The notes under the pieces were generated by a model. That model was not told the origin of the DNA and searched no databases. It saw only the letters and a program-made list of their open reading frames with translations. Position numbers and translations under genes: made by a program. Positions 49,314-57,864 of a stretch of DNA of 64,000 nt are shown piece after piece. The stretch lies in assembly GCF_003862495.1 (NCBI RefSeq), contig NZ_RRCH01000021.1, forward strand, positions 62,001 through 126,000. Direction: 5' to 3'. How positions within the stretch are numbered: position 1 is the stretch's first letter; each line of letters starts with the position of its first letter. Source of the DNA: Halocatena pleomorpha (GTDB taxonomy: Archaea; Halobacteriota; Halobacteria; Halobacteriales; Haloarculaceae).

Positions 49314-51494
49314 GTGAAACGGAATCTCGTTACTGCATTTGCCGCGGTTGCTGGGTCACAGGTGCTGATCCTAGTTGCACAGGCGCTGTTTTCTCCCCTC
49401 CTCATCCGTGTTCTCGGTCCCACTACGTATGGGGAGTTTGGGACGCTGTCCGCGGGATTCGGTCTGTTGATGATTCTCGTCAGTTCGGGCATCAACGGTG
49501 GAGTCCGCAAGTTCATCGCTGAAGAACACGAGAGCGATACATGGAAGAGCAACGTATTCGCGTACTACTTCCGGCTCGCGCTCATCTTCGCGCTCATCGC
49601 AGCGGTCGTGTTAGTGCTCGCTGCTGAGTTCGGTATCGTTGGAATGATCTTCAGTCCCAAATACACTCCCTACGTTTACCTCTTAGCACTGCTCGTGTTC
49701 GCGGCACAGTTCCGCGAGTACGTTCGGCGGGCGCTGATGGGACTGAAACTCGAACACATTGGAGGGATGCTGAACGTAGTGTACAAGATCACGTACTACG
49801 TCACTGCGATCGTGCTTGCGTTCCTCGGTTATGGGGTCGCTGGCGTTTTTGTCGGACAGATCCTAGCGAGCATGATCGGATTCGTCGTCGGATTCATCTA
49901 CGTCTCGAAATCGGTCTCACTCAAATCACTGTTCCAATCGACGCCATCTGATTTCCCTCGAAGAGAGCTATTTAATTTCAATCACAATTCTATTGTGTAC
50001 TTCTTCTTACTGAAGTCGATGTATGAATTTGACATCCTCATGCTCACTTCGTTTACCAACAGTACGTTGACTGGCTATTACAAGGGTGCAATCACCCTAG
50101 CCCAGTTCCTGTGGTTGCTTCCGACGGCGCTGCAAGGGCTCATGATCCAGTCCACATCGGATCACTGGAACAACGACCGCCTGCAGAAAATCGAGGAGTT
50201 GGCGACGCGGTCGACCCGGTACGTCCTGTTGTTGATGTTGCTGTTGGCGATCGGTCTCGGGGCGCTCGCACCAGTATTCGTACCGATGTATCTCGGTGTC
50301 CAGATGGAACCAGCGGTAACGCCGCTGCTCATCTTGCTCCCCGGCACGGTCGGGTTCGCGATCGCCCGCCCTCTGTTGACGATCAATCAGGCGAGTGGGA
50401 ACATGCGGACCGTGATCATCGCGACCGGGGTTGCGGCCGTGATAAATCTCTCTCTCAACTTCCTGCTCATTCCGCAGTATGGGATGCTCGGAGCAGCGCT
50501 GTCGACCTCGATCGGATACGGGTCACTGCCGCTCTTTCAAGCATGGGGCGCGCGGGTACTGGGATACTACCCGTTCAAAAACGCCCGTATGGGTCGGATC
50601 AGCGCAACGGCAATCCTCAGCGCCAGCGTCATCGCCATTATGTCGTTGTCGTTCGGCGCGACGACGTTCGCTGATCTGGGTCTCGAGTGGCTTGGCATTC
50701 TCGGGACGATTCCCATCTCCATCTTGGTTGTCCCGCCGCTGGGCTTTCTGCTCTACTCGTTGATTGCCATCGCCACGGGCGCGATCGATCTCGGGGAGAT
50801 ATTCGAAATCCTCGTAAAAATCCCCGACCCCGTCGGGTCGACCGTTCGGCCGATTAAACGCCGGTTTGAGGCGTCCAAACAGTTCGGAAACGAACAGAGC
50901 CGGGCGTCTGCGATCAAACTGATCGTTGGGCTGGCGGCGGTGATCGTGATCGTCAGCGGGGCTGTTATGGCCGCTGGATTCCCGCTGTTGGCTATGACAC
51001 CGTTCGGATCGGCGGACGAAGGCGTGCTCGGATCGATCGTGGATCAACCGCCGTCTCCACCGTCCGACAGCAGCGGGCCGAGCTATAACGGGACTGTGGG
51101 ACTCACACCAGATCTGACACCATCGGACACGTCGACGCCATCCCCTACGCCATCTTCACCAACTGACGATGCGGTTACTGTGCCGACCCCCTCAGACGAC
51201 GGCGGCAGTGTACCACCACCAGTCGACGACACGACGACGTCCGCCTCGCCGGCTGGCAACACCACGACAACGCCCGCTTCGCCAATCAACAACACGACAA
51301 CGACGGCCGCCCCGCCGGCTAACGACACCACGACAACGACGGCCGCCCCACCGGCTAATGACACCACGACGACGACCGTTTCGCCAATCAACGGCACCAC
51401 GACACCACCCTCCACGCCGGCCCCAGGCACCACGACGGAAGACGACGGACTCTTCGAGTTCCAACTGTCGGACCCGACGATCCACGTCGGATAG
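49314..51494 (+). CDS. Oligosaccharide flippase (Wzx/MATE-like) with sequon-rich C-terminal tail
   Basis: A 726-residue protein. Residues 1-480 form a polysaccharide-transporter (MVF/Wzx) fold with about 12-14 helices (G-P-T-T-Y-G-E-F-G-T near residue 36 is typical). It is thought to move lipid-linked glycans across the membrane. A 60-residue cytoplasmic linker and an extra helix (about residues 540-565) follow. The tail of about 150 residues is Thr/Pro/Ser-rich with at least six N-x-T sequons, four of them in near-tandem repeats. The start codon is GTG. A flippase with such an exposed tail is unusual. Confidence 0.82.
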   Translation: MKRNLVTAFAAVAGSQVLILVAQALFSPLLIRVLGPTTYGEFGTLSAGFGLLMILVSSGINGGVRKFIAEEHESDTWKSNVFAYYFRLALIFALIAAVVLVLAAEFGIVGMIFSPKYTPYVYLLALLVFAAQFREYVRRALMGLKLEHIGGMLNVVYKITYYVTAIVLAFLGYGVAGVFVGQILASMIGFVVGFIYVSKSVSLKSLFQSTPSDFPRRELFNFNHNSIVYFFLLKSMYEFDILMLTSFTNSTLTGYYKGAITLAQFLWLLPTALQGLMIQSTSDHWNNDRLQKIEELATRSTRYVLLLMLLLAIGLGALAPVFVPMYLGVQMEPAVTPLLILLPGTVGFAIARPLLTINQASGNMRTVIIATGVAAVINLSLNFLLIPQYGMLGAALSTSIGYGSLPLFQAWGARVLGYYPFKNARMGRISATAILSASVIAIMSLSFGATTFADLGLEWLGILGTIPISILVVPPLGFLLYSLIAIATGAIDLGEIFEILVKIPDPVGSTVRPIKRRFEASKQFGNEQSRASAIKLIVGLAAVIVIVSGAVMAAGFPLLAMTPFGSADEGVLGSIVDQPPSPPSDSSGPSYNGTVGLTPDLTPSDTSTPSPTPSSPTDDAVTVPTPSDDGGSVPPPVDDTTTSASPAGNTTTTPASPINNTTTTAAPPANDTTTTTAAPPANDTTTTTVSPINGTTTPPSTPAPGTTTEDDGLFEFQLSDPTIHVG
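51294..51365 (+). repeat. Two tandem 36-bp units inside the flippase tail
   Basis: Units at 51294-51329 and 51330-51365 differ at only two positions and encode T-T-T-T-A-A-P-P-A-N-D-T. More diverged copies flank them on both sides. Each unit carries one N-D-T glycosylation sequon. The array probably grew by slippage or unequal exchange. Confidence 0.7.
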
Positions 51495-51536
51495 GCGTCG
51501 AGTGCGGTGATTCGTAATTGTTCGTCCGCTGCCGTT

Positions 51537-51704
51537 TTACTCGGCAGATGGTAGTGGGAGATCGACCGTGAATCTGGCTCTGAGACGCCAGTAGAAGACA
51601 GCGACAGCGACGGAAACGATACGGCCGGCTGTGAGATTGCTGTACGGTTCGCCTAAATTGAGAACGTCCCCTGTCGAACTCAGCACCGATTCAATCGAAA
51701 TCAC
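51537..51704 (-). pseudogene. Short frame resembling a GtrA-family C-terminus (possible remnant)
   Basis: A 55-codon frame from a GTG at 51704, open without an ATG back to a stop at 51725. The part N-L-T-A-G-R-I-V-S-V-A-V-A-V-F-Y, ending in an Arg-rich R-A-R-F-T-V, resembles the last helix and basic end of GtrA-like polyprenyl-glycan membrane proteins. If so, the N-terminal helices are missing and this is a decayed copy. It could also be a genuine small membrane protein coupled to the regulator gene 27 bases upstream. Confidence 0.3.
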
Positions 51705-51731
51705 GACAGGGTGTGCGGTACGCTATCTCGT

Positions 51732-52418
51732 TCAGCTCGGTAGTACTTCGTGGTGTTGGGCCGCGATTCCGACTGTTATCATCGCGAACAGTGCCGTGAT
51801 GAACATCACCAGAACGCCCTGTGACAGCGCGATGATGTCGGCCATAGACACAGCGATCGACAGGACGCTACCGACTGTCGCCGCTCCGTAGTAGCGGAGG
51901 AAACGCGTCTGTGTGCGTTGTGCCTCTGTTGTCGATGTGTCACTGTCGTCGGTGTGGTCGGGTGTTGCTGCCGTAGTGGATGAAGTTCGAGCCGTACCGT
52001 CGGGAACCGACGGCTCGATGTTGAGATACGCATCGAGTTGGTCGGCCAGTGCCGTCCGCGAGACGATGCCGCGCTGTTGGTTGTACGTGAGTACACCGGC
52101 CTCGTCGAGTTTGGGAAGGTGGGATTGGTACAGAGCGATGTACACGCGCTGGCGCTCGTTGGAATCGAGCGCGTCGATTGTCGTGTCGTTTTCCCACGCC
52201 GCGACCTGTTCCGCGATGTCGCGCATGTTGATTTCGCCGTCCGTATCCTGAAGAAACTCCAACACTTGTCGCCGTCGTTGATTCTGAAGCAGGTGAAACA
52301 GTTCGTCTTTCGACAGTTCGGACGGGCGGTCGTCCGACGCCGTCGAACGTGAGTCCTCACCTGCTCGCGGTTCTGGATTCGTATCTACACCAGCGTCTGT
52401 GTTCGCCACTGCATTCAT
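51732..52418 (-). CDS. DUF7344-type winged-helix membrane regulator
   Basis: A 228-residue protein. Residues 36-125 form a winged-helix domain (E-L-F-H-L-L-Q-N-Q-R-R-R-Q-V-L-E-F-L, then Q-S-H-L-P-K-L-D-E-A-G-V-L), the DUF7344 pattern found in many haloarchaeal regulators. After an acidic linker come two membrane helices (about residues 180-200 and 203-222). The topology suggests a membrane-tied transcription factor. The ATG at 52418 was chosen (M-N-A-V-A-N); another lies three codons upstream. It sits between the flippase and the sugar operon, both of which it might control (inference). Confidence 0.8.
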   Translation of the reverse strand: MNAVANTDAGVDTNPEPRAGEDSRSTASDDRPSELSKDELFHLLQNQRRRQVLEFLQDTDGEINMRDIAEQVAAWENDTTIDALDSNERQRVYIALYQSHLPKLDEAGVLTYNQQRGIVSRTALADQLDAYLNIEPSVPDGTARTSSTTAATPDHTDDSDTSTTEAQRTQTRFLRYYGAATVGSVLSIAVSMADIIALSQGVLVMFITALFAMITVGIAAQHHEVLPS

Positions 52419-52475
52419 AGTACTCATCCCTATGTGCCAGGGAAAGGGCGCCTTCAGTGTGGGTAAGTGTCCGAT

Positions 52476-53402
52476 TCAGTTAAGAACCTTCTGATAGACG
52501 CGAACGAGATCCCGTCCGAGTCGATCGAGACCTCGGTCGAGAACCGATCGTCCGTTTGACTGCTTTTCGGCGTCGAGCACGTCCGTGAGTGCAGCGACGA
52601 GTTCGTCTTCAGTGTCTGCAATCCCAGTCGGTTCGACTCCCTCCAGCACGTCAGATACGAAGCCCACGTCTCGTGAGACGACAGGGAGGTTACAGGCCGT
52701 GGCCTCACAGACGCTCATCGGTCCGCTCTCGTAGTCAGATGTCACGAGCAACGCGTCGCTTGCGTTCATGTAGTCGGGTACCGCCTCGTAGGCCACCCCC
52801 GTCACCGTCTTGAGCGTCGCGTTCGGAACGCGGGCAACGACGCGCTCGGCCAGTTCGTGGTTTTTGACCGGCCGGTCCGGATCGTAGGGGAACAAAACGA
52901 CCCGTTCGTCGGTGTCCCATCCCACGCGCTCGCGGGCAGCATCACGGTCTGTCGGTTCGAACAGGTCGGTGTCGACGCCAAAGGGCACGAATTCGTGTGG
53001 GACGTCGAGTTGGCGAGCAAGCGGTTTCGACGGCGCAATGACGGCGTCACTCCCCCGTGCAGCAACGCGACTCACTTCCCGGAGCCACCGCGGTCCCATC
53101 ACGTCTGAGCCCCATAACGTCATCACGACCGGTCGAGTGGGCTGACAGAGCGCGAGCGGACCGATCAGCCCGTAGTTCACGTGCACGAGATCGAAATCAG
53201 CGATCCCTTTACCGAGCAGTTGGAGATACGCACTCAGATACTCCCGTGGACCGCGCCCCCCTGATCGGGGACGGGGGACAACCAACGTTTCACACTCGAC
53301 GCCGCGTTCTTCTAGCACCTGCACCTGTTGCTGGAAGAACGACCGGTTCGAGGTCGTCACCTGCAGGACGCGAAGATCAGTTGGATCAGTTTCGGTTGTC
53401 AT
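52476..53402 (-). CDS. Glycosyltransferase family 4
   Basis: A 308-residue GT-B glycosyltransferase. The acceptor side begins V-L-Q-V-T-T-S-N-R near residue 12. The donor-binding signature near residue 220 is S-D-Y-E-S-G-P-M-S-V-C-E-A-T-A, with the conserved E-x7-E arrangement of GT4 retaining enzymes. It would add one sugar from a nucleotide donor to a growing lipid-linked glycan at the cytoplasmic face. It overlaps the DUF354 gene by 17 bases and is the last gene of the minus-strand sugar operon. Confidence 0.9.
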   Translation of the reverse strand: MTTETDPTDLRVLQVTTSNRSFFQQQVQVLEERGVECETLVVPRPRSGGRGPREYLSAYLQLLGKGIADFDLVHVNYGLIGPLALCQPTRPVVMTLWGSDVMGPRWLREVSRVAARGSDAVIAPSKPLARQLDVPHEFVPFGVDTDLFEPTDRDAARERVGWDTDERVVLFPYDPDRPVKNHELAERVVARVPNATLKTVTGVAYEAVPDYMNASDALLVTSDYESGPMSVCEATACNLPVVSRDVGFVSDVLEGVEPTGIADTEDELVAALTDVLDAEKQSNGRSVLDRGLDRLGRDLVRVYQKVLN

Positions 53403-54408
53403 CGAGTGCGTTCAGGATTACGTCGGTTGTGTCGACCGTCTCTGCCAGCAGTCGCTGACGGCGTTCGTCCCAATCGGTGTCTGTGGTGAGGATGTCGACG
53501 GCGGTTTCGAGCGCGTTGTGATGGCGGTACGATCCTTGGCAGTTGTACAGCAAGCCGTATTTGGCTTCGATCTCGTCGGTGTAGCCCATCCGAAGCGTGT
53601 TCACGTACACCGCTGGCGTCCCAAGCACCGCGCTTTCGACCGCCATCGTCGCGCCTTCTCCAACGAAGAGATCAGCGTACGCCAGCAGATCGTGCATCCG
53701 GTGGGGAGCGACAGTCGCGCGATTGTCTTCGAGAGTACTTGGTAGCTCCGTCTCTGAGGTGATAAGCACGCGCGCGCCAGTGGCTTCGAGTCGATCGACA
53801 ACGTCGGTCACGTCGTCGAATCCGCTTTCACCGACATCGTGAGAGGCGTCCCACGAGACCAAGCGAAGTACGACGTATCGCTCGTCAGGTTCGAGACCAA
53901 CGCTATCGAGGACGCTCGGATCCGGATCGAACCGATTCGGATGGAGGTAGGCGAGCTCGTGATAGCCGTCGTATCGTTCGTGTTGTGTCCTCGTCTCGTC
54001 GGTGAAACACGTCGGTGTCCAGATCTCATCAGCGAAGGGGAACGTAATTGCGTTCCCCGGCGCGTGTTCGGTGTCGGTGAACACAACGCTTGTAGCCCCG
54101 CAGATCGTTGCGACGTGGGCCGCGGCTGTTCCCCCGATCGCAGCCATCACATCGGGCTGTTCCTCACGCGCGCGCTGAAGCAGCCGATACTCCCAACGGG
54201 GTTGGTCGACGAGTAGTCCCTGAATCCCGTTCGACTGTCCGTTGACGAGCACCTCGTGATCGATGTCGTACGCTTCGAGGAGATCGACGGCCACCTCCTT
54301 GTCACGTGCGAACACCGATACCTCGTGACCGTCGGACCGCAGTTCCCTGACCGCGTGTTTAAAGAAGTGAACGTGTGCTGGGTGCTGGATCGTGATACAG
54401 TAGTGCAT
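53386..54408 (-). CDS. DUF354 family protein (UDP-sugar 2-epimerase/glycosyltransferase-like)
   Basis: A 340-residue GT-B-like protein. It begins M-H-Y-C-I-T-I-Q-H-P-A-H-V-H-F-F, the typical DUF354 opening, and contains F-V-G-E-G-A-T-M-A-V-E-S-A near residue 253, a nucleotide-sugar-binding pattern shared with WecB/WbpI 2-epimerases. DUF354 members are common in archaeal surface-glycan clusters. It could be the 2-epimerase of the diacetamido-sugar route or a glycosyltransferase. The ATG at 54408 gives this opening; an in-frame extension has no similarity. Confidence 0.85.
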   Translation of the reverse strand: MHYCITIQHPAHVHFFKHAVRELRSDGHEVSVFARDKEVAVDLLEAYDIDHEVLVNGQSNGIQGLLVDQPRWEYRLLQRAREEQPDVMAAIGGTAAAHVATICGATSVVFTDTEHAPGNAITFPFADEIWTPTCFTDETRTQHERYDGYHELAYLHPNRFDPDPSVLDSVGLEPDERYVVLRLVSWDASHDVGESGFDDVTDVVDRLEATGARVLITSETELPSTLEDNRATVAPHRMHDLLAYADLFVGEGATMAVESAVLGTPAVYVNTLRMGYTDEIEAKYGLLYNCQGSYRHHNALETAVDILTTDTDWDERRQRLLAETVDTTDVILNALDDNRN

Positions 54409-54425
54409 TGGCGTTCGGTCCTCGA

Positions 54426-55715
54426 TCACAGCCGGTTGTAATCGAAGTTCGCTTCGATCGCTCGGTCTTTCTCCCACGTCCTCGCCACGTCGACGAGGAT
54501 CGGCTTCTCGTTGAGTTCGGCCGCAACCGTCTCAGGCGACAGCGTCGTGAACTCCTCGTGGCCGGTCGCAAGTACTACGCCGTCGAATTCCGAAAACGAC
54601 AGCTCGGATTGGATCTCGATGCCGAACGACTCGCGCGCGGTGTCGGGATCGACGTGTGGGTCGTAGCCAACCACGTCGACGCCGTACTCCGCAAGCGCAC
54701 GAATCACGCCGCGGACTTGGGAGGTGCGGATGTCTCCGACGTTCGGCTTGTACGAGAGTCCCAACACGAGGATCCGCGACTCTTTGAGCACCTTTCCGCT
54801 CCGGTTGAGTGCCTGTAACGCGAGTTCCGCTGTGTGTTTTGGCATGTACTCGTTGACTTCTCGTCCTTGCATGATGAGCTGTGGCCGGTAGCCGACCCGC
54901 TCTGCGCCGTGGGCGAGATACAACGGATCGATCGGAATGCAGTGGCCGCCGACGAGTCCGGGGCGGTACTGGTGGAAGTTCCACTTTGAGCCGGCTGCGT
55001 CGAGCACCTCCTTGGTGTCGAGATCCATATGCTCACAGACGATCGACAGCTCGTTCATCAACGCGATGTTGATGTCGCGCTGGACGTTCTCCGTCACTTT
55101 CGCGGCCTCTGCGGTCTCGATGGTGGGCGCGCGGTAGATCCCAGCGTCAACAACCGACCCGTACAGCTCCGCGAGTCGGTCTAGCGTTTCCTCGTCGGAT
55201 CCGCTGACGATTTTCGTCACCTCGCGCAGTCCACGACCGGCGTCTCCAGGGGAGAGCCGTTCGGGCGAGTACCCCAACGACAGTTTGTCCCCAACGGTCA
55301 GCCCAGAATTCTCTTCGATGACCGGACCCAGAACGTCTTGGGTGACGCCCGGATACACCGTCGATTCGAGCACGACCGTCGTCTCTTCGGAGACGTGCTC
55401 GCCAACCGTTGTGGCGGCCGCCTCGATGAACGAGAGATCGGGATTCTTCGAATCGTCGACTGGCGTCGGAACCGTGATGATGATGTACGACGCGCGTTCA
55501 AGCGTGCTCGCGTCCGTCGTAAAGGTGATGTCGCTGTCAGCGATCGTCTCATCACCGTGGTCGCCCGTCGGATCGGTGCCCGCCGCAAGTGTGTCGATCT
55601 TCTGCTCGCTGATGTCGTAGCCGATGACATCGTACCCCTCTTGATCGAACGCCAGCGCCAGTGGCAATCCAACGTACCCTTGACCGATAATACAGATCGT
55701 CGATGTTTCAGACAT
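54426..55715 (-). CDS. Nucleotide sugar dehydrogenase (UDP-HexNAc 6-dehydrogenase, WbpA-like)
   Basis: A 429-residue dehydrogenase that oxidises the C6 hydroxyl of a UDP-N-acetylhexosamine twice to a uronic acid. The N-terminal NAD motif is G-Q-G-Y-V-G-L-P-L-A near residue 11, the catalytic cysteine is in G-G-H-C-I-P-I-D-P (about residue 264), and the C-terminal UDP-binding domain starts V-L-G-L-S-Y-K-P-N near residue 325. It overlaps the next dehydrogenase gene by eight bases, so the pair is cotranscribed. Confidence 0.9.
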   Translation of the reverse strand: MSETSTICIIGQGYVGLPLALAFDQEGYDVIGYDISEQKIDTLAAGTDPTGDHGDETIADSDITFTTDASTLERASYIIITVPTPVDDSKNPDLSFIEAAATTVGEHVSEETTVVLESTVYPGVTQDVLGPVIEENSGLTVGDKLSLGYSPERLSPGDAGRGLREVTKIVSGSDEETLDRLAELYGSVVDAGIYRAPTIETAEAAKVTENVQRDINIALMNELSIVCEHMDLDTKEVLDAAGSKWNFHQYRPGLVGGHCIPIDPLYLAHGAERVGYRPQLIMQGREVNEYMPKHTAELALQALNRSGKVLKESRILVLGLSYKPNVGDIRTSQVRGVIRALAEYGVDVVGYDPHVDPDTARESFGIEIQSELSFSEFDGVVLATGHEEFTTLSPETVAAELNEKPILVDVARTWEKDRAIEANFDYNRL

Positions 55716-57102
55716 TGATACCTATTCCTCGGTAATGAATTGCGTCGTGATCACGTAGGCTTTTCAGTTCTTGTCGACCGTCGACGAGCACGAGCCGTCG
55801 GTCCGCGTCCGTCGGCCCGAGCGCAGGAACGTCGAGATCGTCGAACGCCGGTTGTGGCGTTACGAGCACGACTGCGTCGTAGGCTTCGCCCAGTTCCGCC
55901 ATCGAGACGATCGTCGCTCCTGCCACCTCGAACGGCTCGGTGTGGCTGTTCACCGGATCGACGGCGGTCACAGTTGTGCCTGCGCTGTCTAACTCCTCGA
56001 CGATCGGCAGTGCTGGTGTGGCACGGATTTCATCGACGCCGGGCCGGTATGTCAGTCCCAACACCAGCACCGCCGCGTCTTCCGGGTCGATCCCTTCTGC
56101 TCGGAGTCCATCGAGCGCGTGGGTCGCCGTGTAGTGGGGCATCGCTTCGTTCGTCTTCCGCGCCTGCTCCATCACCGGCGTCTCGTTCTCGACGGTCCCC
56201 ATCACGAACCGGGGGTAGTACGGAATGCAGTGTCCGCCAACGCCCGCCCCGGGCTGGTGAATCTCACAGAACGGCTGTGTGTTCGCGGCGTCGATGGCTT
56301 CGGTCACATCGATGTCAAACTCCTCTGTCAGGCGAGCCAGCTCGTTCGCCAATCCGATGTTGACATCGCGGTAAACTCCTTCGAACACTTTCACCGCTTC
56401 CGCGGTCGTCGCGTCCGAAACTGTGACGATCTCGTTATCGTTGATCTCTCCGTAGATGAGTTCGGCCACTCGCGTGCTTTCCGCGTCGAGTCCGCCAACG
56501 ATCTTCGGATATGCTCCTCGGATGTCTTCGAGTGCCCGACCACTCGCGGTTCGCTCAGGACAGAAAGCCATGCCGAACTCCCCGAGCGACAAGCCACTTT
56601 CGGCTTCGAGCACCGGCAGCAACCGGTCGACACAGCTCCGTGGTGGCAACGTCGATTCCGCGATCACGATGTCGCCCGGTTCGAGTCCGTTCGCGATCGT
56701 ACGCATGGCTGTCTCCATCACCGATAGATCCGGCTGGTCGTTCTCATCGATGAGCGTCGGGACGATCACGACGTGAACGCGCGCGTTCTGGGCGGCTGCC
56801 GCGCCGTCGGTGGTTGCGGTGAACTTGCCGTCTGCGACTAACTCCGAGACGAGTTCGGGGAGTTCCGGCTCGCCGGTGATGTGACACCCCCCGTTTGTGA
56901 GCTGATCGACTACTGCTCGGTCGATATCGACGCCGGTGACGTTGCCAGTCACGTCGGCGTACACTGCTGCGAGGGGCAGTCCCATCTTCCCGAGTCCAGT
57001 CACCGACACCGGAACCGATCCGTTCGTCAGGGCATTTCGTTGTTCTGCGCTCGGTGCCTCCGAATTGTACAGTCCGACGCGTGTCGCCTGTGAGTCGCTC
57101 AT
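55708..57102 (-). CDS. Nucleotide sugar dehydrogenase, second paralogue
   Basis: A 464-residue member of the UDP-glucose/GDP-mannose dehydrogenase family. After an extended N-terminus (about 30 residues) comes [10 protein letters not shown], the NAD-binding loop, then the catalytic cysteine in [11 protein letters not shown] near residue 300, and V-L-G-L-T-Y-R-P-G near residue 365. The proline-tyrosine pair after the cysteine motif differs from the downstream paralogue (I-P-I-D-P), so the two may use different UDP-sugars. It is embedded in the sugar operon by 4- and 8-base overlaps. Confidence 0.88.
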   Translation of the reverse strand: MSDSQATRVGLYNSEAPSAEQRNALTNGSVPVSVTGLGKMGLPLAAVYADVTGNVTGVDIDRAVVDQLTNGGCHITGEPELPELVSELVADGKFTATTDGAAAAQNARVHVVIVPTLIDENDQPDLSVMETAMRTIANGLEPGDIVIAESTLPPRSCVDRLLPVLEAESGLSLGEFGMAFCPERTASGRALEDIRGAYPKIVGGLDAESTRVAELIYGEINDNEIVTVSDATTAEAVKVFEGVYRDVNIGLANELARLTEEFDIDVTEAIDAANTQPFCEIHQPGAGVGGHCIPYYPRFVMGTVENETPVMEQARKTNEAMPHYTATHALDGLRAEGIDPEDAAVLVLGLTYRPGVDEIRATPALPIVEELDSAGTTVTAVDPVNSHTEPFEVAGATIVSMAELGEAYDAVVLVTPQPAFDDLDVPALGPTDADRRLVLVDGRQELKSLRDHDAIHYRGIGINV

Positions 57103-57683
57103 CGTAACATGTTCTCCGGGGTCAGTTCCTGTGGTAGCTGTTGGTGCACTGCCGGCGTGCCGACCGCCAGCGTCTTCGGCGGTACGTCCCTCGTAACCAC
57201 GGCTCCAGCGGCGACGAACGCGCCCTCTCCAACGGTCACGTCGGGAAGTATCGTCGCGTTCGCCCCGATCGAGACGCCGTCCTCGATGGTCGGTCCGACG
57301 AGATCGACATCCCGGCGCACAGGATAGGGATCGTTCGTCAGCACGCCTCGGGGTCCGATGAACACGTTGTCACCGATCTCCGTAGCGCTCGGCACATACA
57401 CCCCGGTTTGAAGACTCACGTGCGAGCCGATGGTCGTCGTCCCGTCGATAACGGCGTCCGTGCCGACGATCACCGAGTCTCCGATCGTCGTCTCCTCTCG
57501 CACGAGCGCCCGGTGACCTGTGGTGAAGTCGTCTCCGACCTCTACGTCTGTGTAGATGATCGTGCCAGCTCGGATTCGTGCATCGTCGCCCAACACCGTG
57601 GCTGATGCGTCCTCGTCGTGTCGGTATCCGACGGTCGCTCGCTCGTCGATGTCGGCGTTAACGCCCGCGTCGTACGCGGTCAT
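57099..57683 (-). CDS. Hexapeptide-repeat acyltransferase (WbpD/WlbB-like N-acetyltransferase)
   Basis: A 194-residue left-handed beta-helix transferase. Hexapeptide repeats of the (I/V/L)-G-x4 type run from about residue 28 to 165 ([31 protein letters not shown]). N-D-P near residue 118 is the position used by WbpD-type enzymes that acetylate the 3-amino group of UDP-2-acetamido-3-amino uronic acids. It overlaps the upstream part of the operon by four bases. Acetyl-CoA is the probable donor. Confidence 0.88.
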   Translation of the reverse strand: MTAYDAGVNADIDERATVGYRHDEDASATVLGDDARIRAGTIIYTDVEVGDDFTTGHRALVREETTIGDSVIVGTDAVIDGTTTIGSHVSLQTGVYVPSATEIGDNVFIGPRGVLTNDPYPVRRDVDLVGPTIEDGVSIGANATILPDVTVGEGAFVAAGAVVTRDVPPKTLAVGTPAVHQQLPQELTPENMLR

Positions 57684-57864
57684 CGGATGACCCTCCTGTT
57701 CACCGTATCTGTTTTGCTGATCACATTCCCGGTCGCGTTGGTACTGCCCGTCTTCGACCCCGAATCTGGCCGTTCGCGTGTGATTTCTCGTTGCTTCATG
57801 ATCGTTCAGTTGTCATCGGTGTGAATCGACTTGTGTGTTTCGTCGCTTCCGCGTCGTTTACTGG

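Noticed and set aside
51294-51365. CRISPR-like 36-bp repeats
   Set aside because: The units are contiguous with no spacers and stay in the flippase reading frame.
57618-57824. Plus-strand 68-codon frame between acetyltransferase and oxidoreductase
   Set aside because: Overlaps the acetyltransferase start and has no recognisable protein features.
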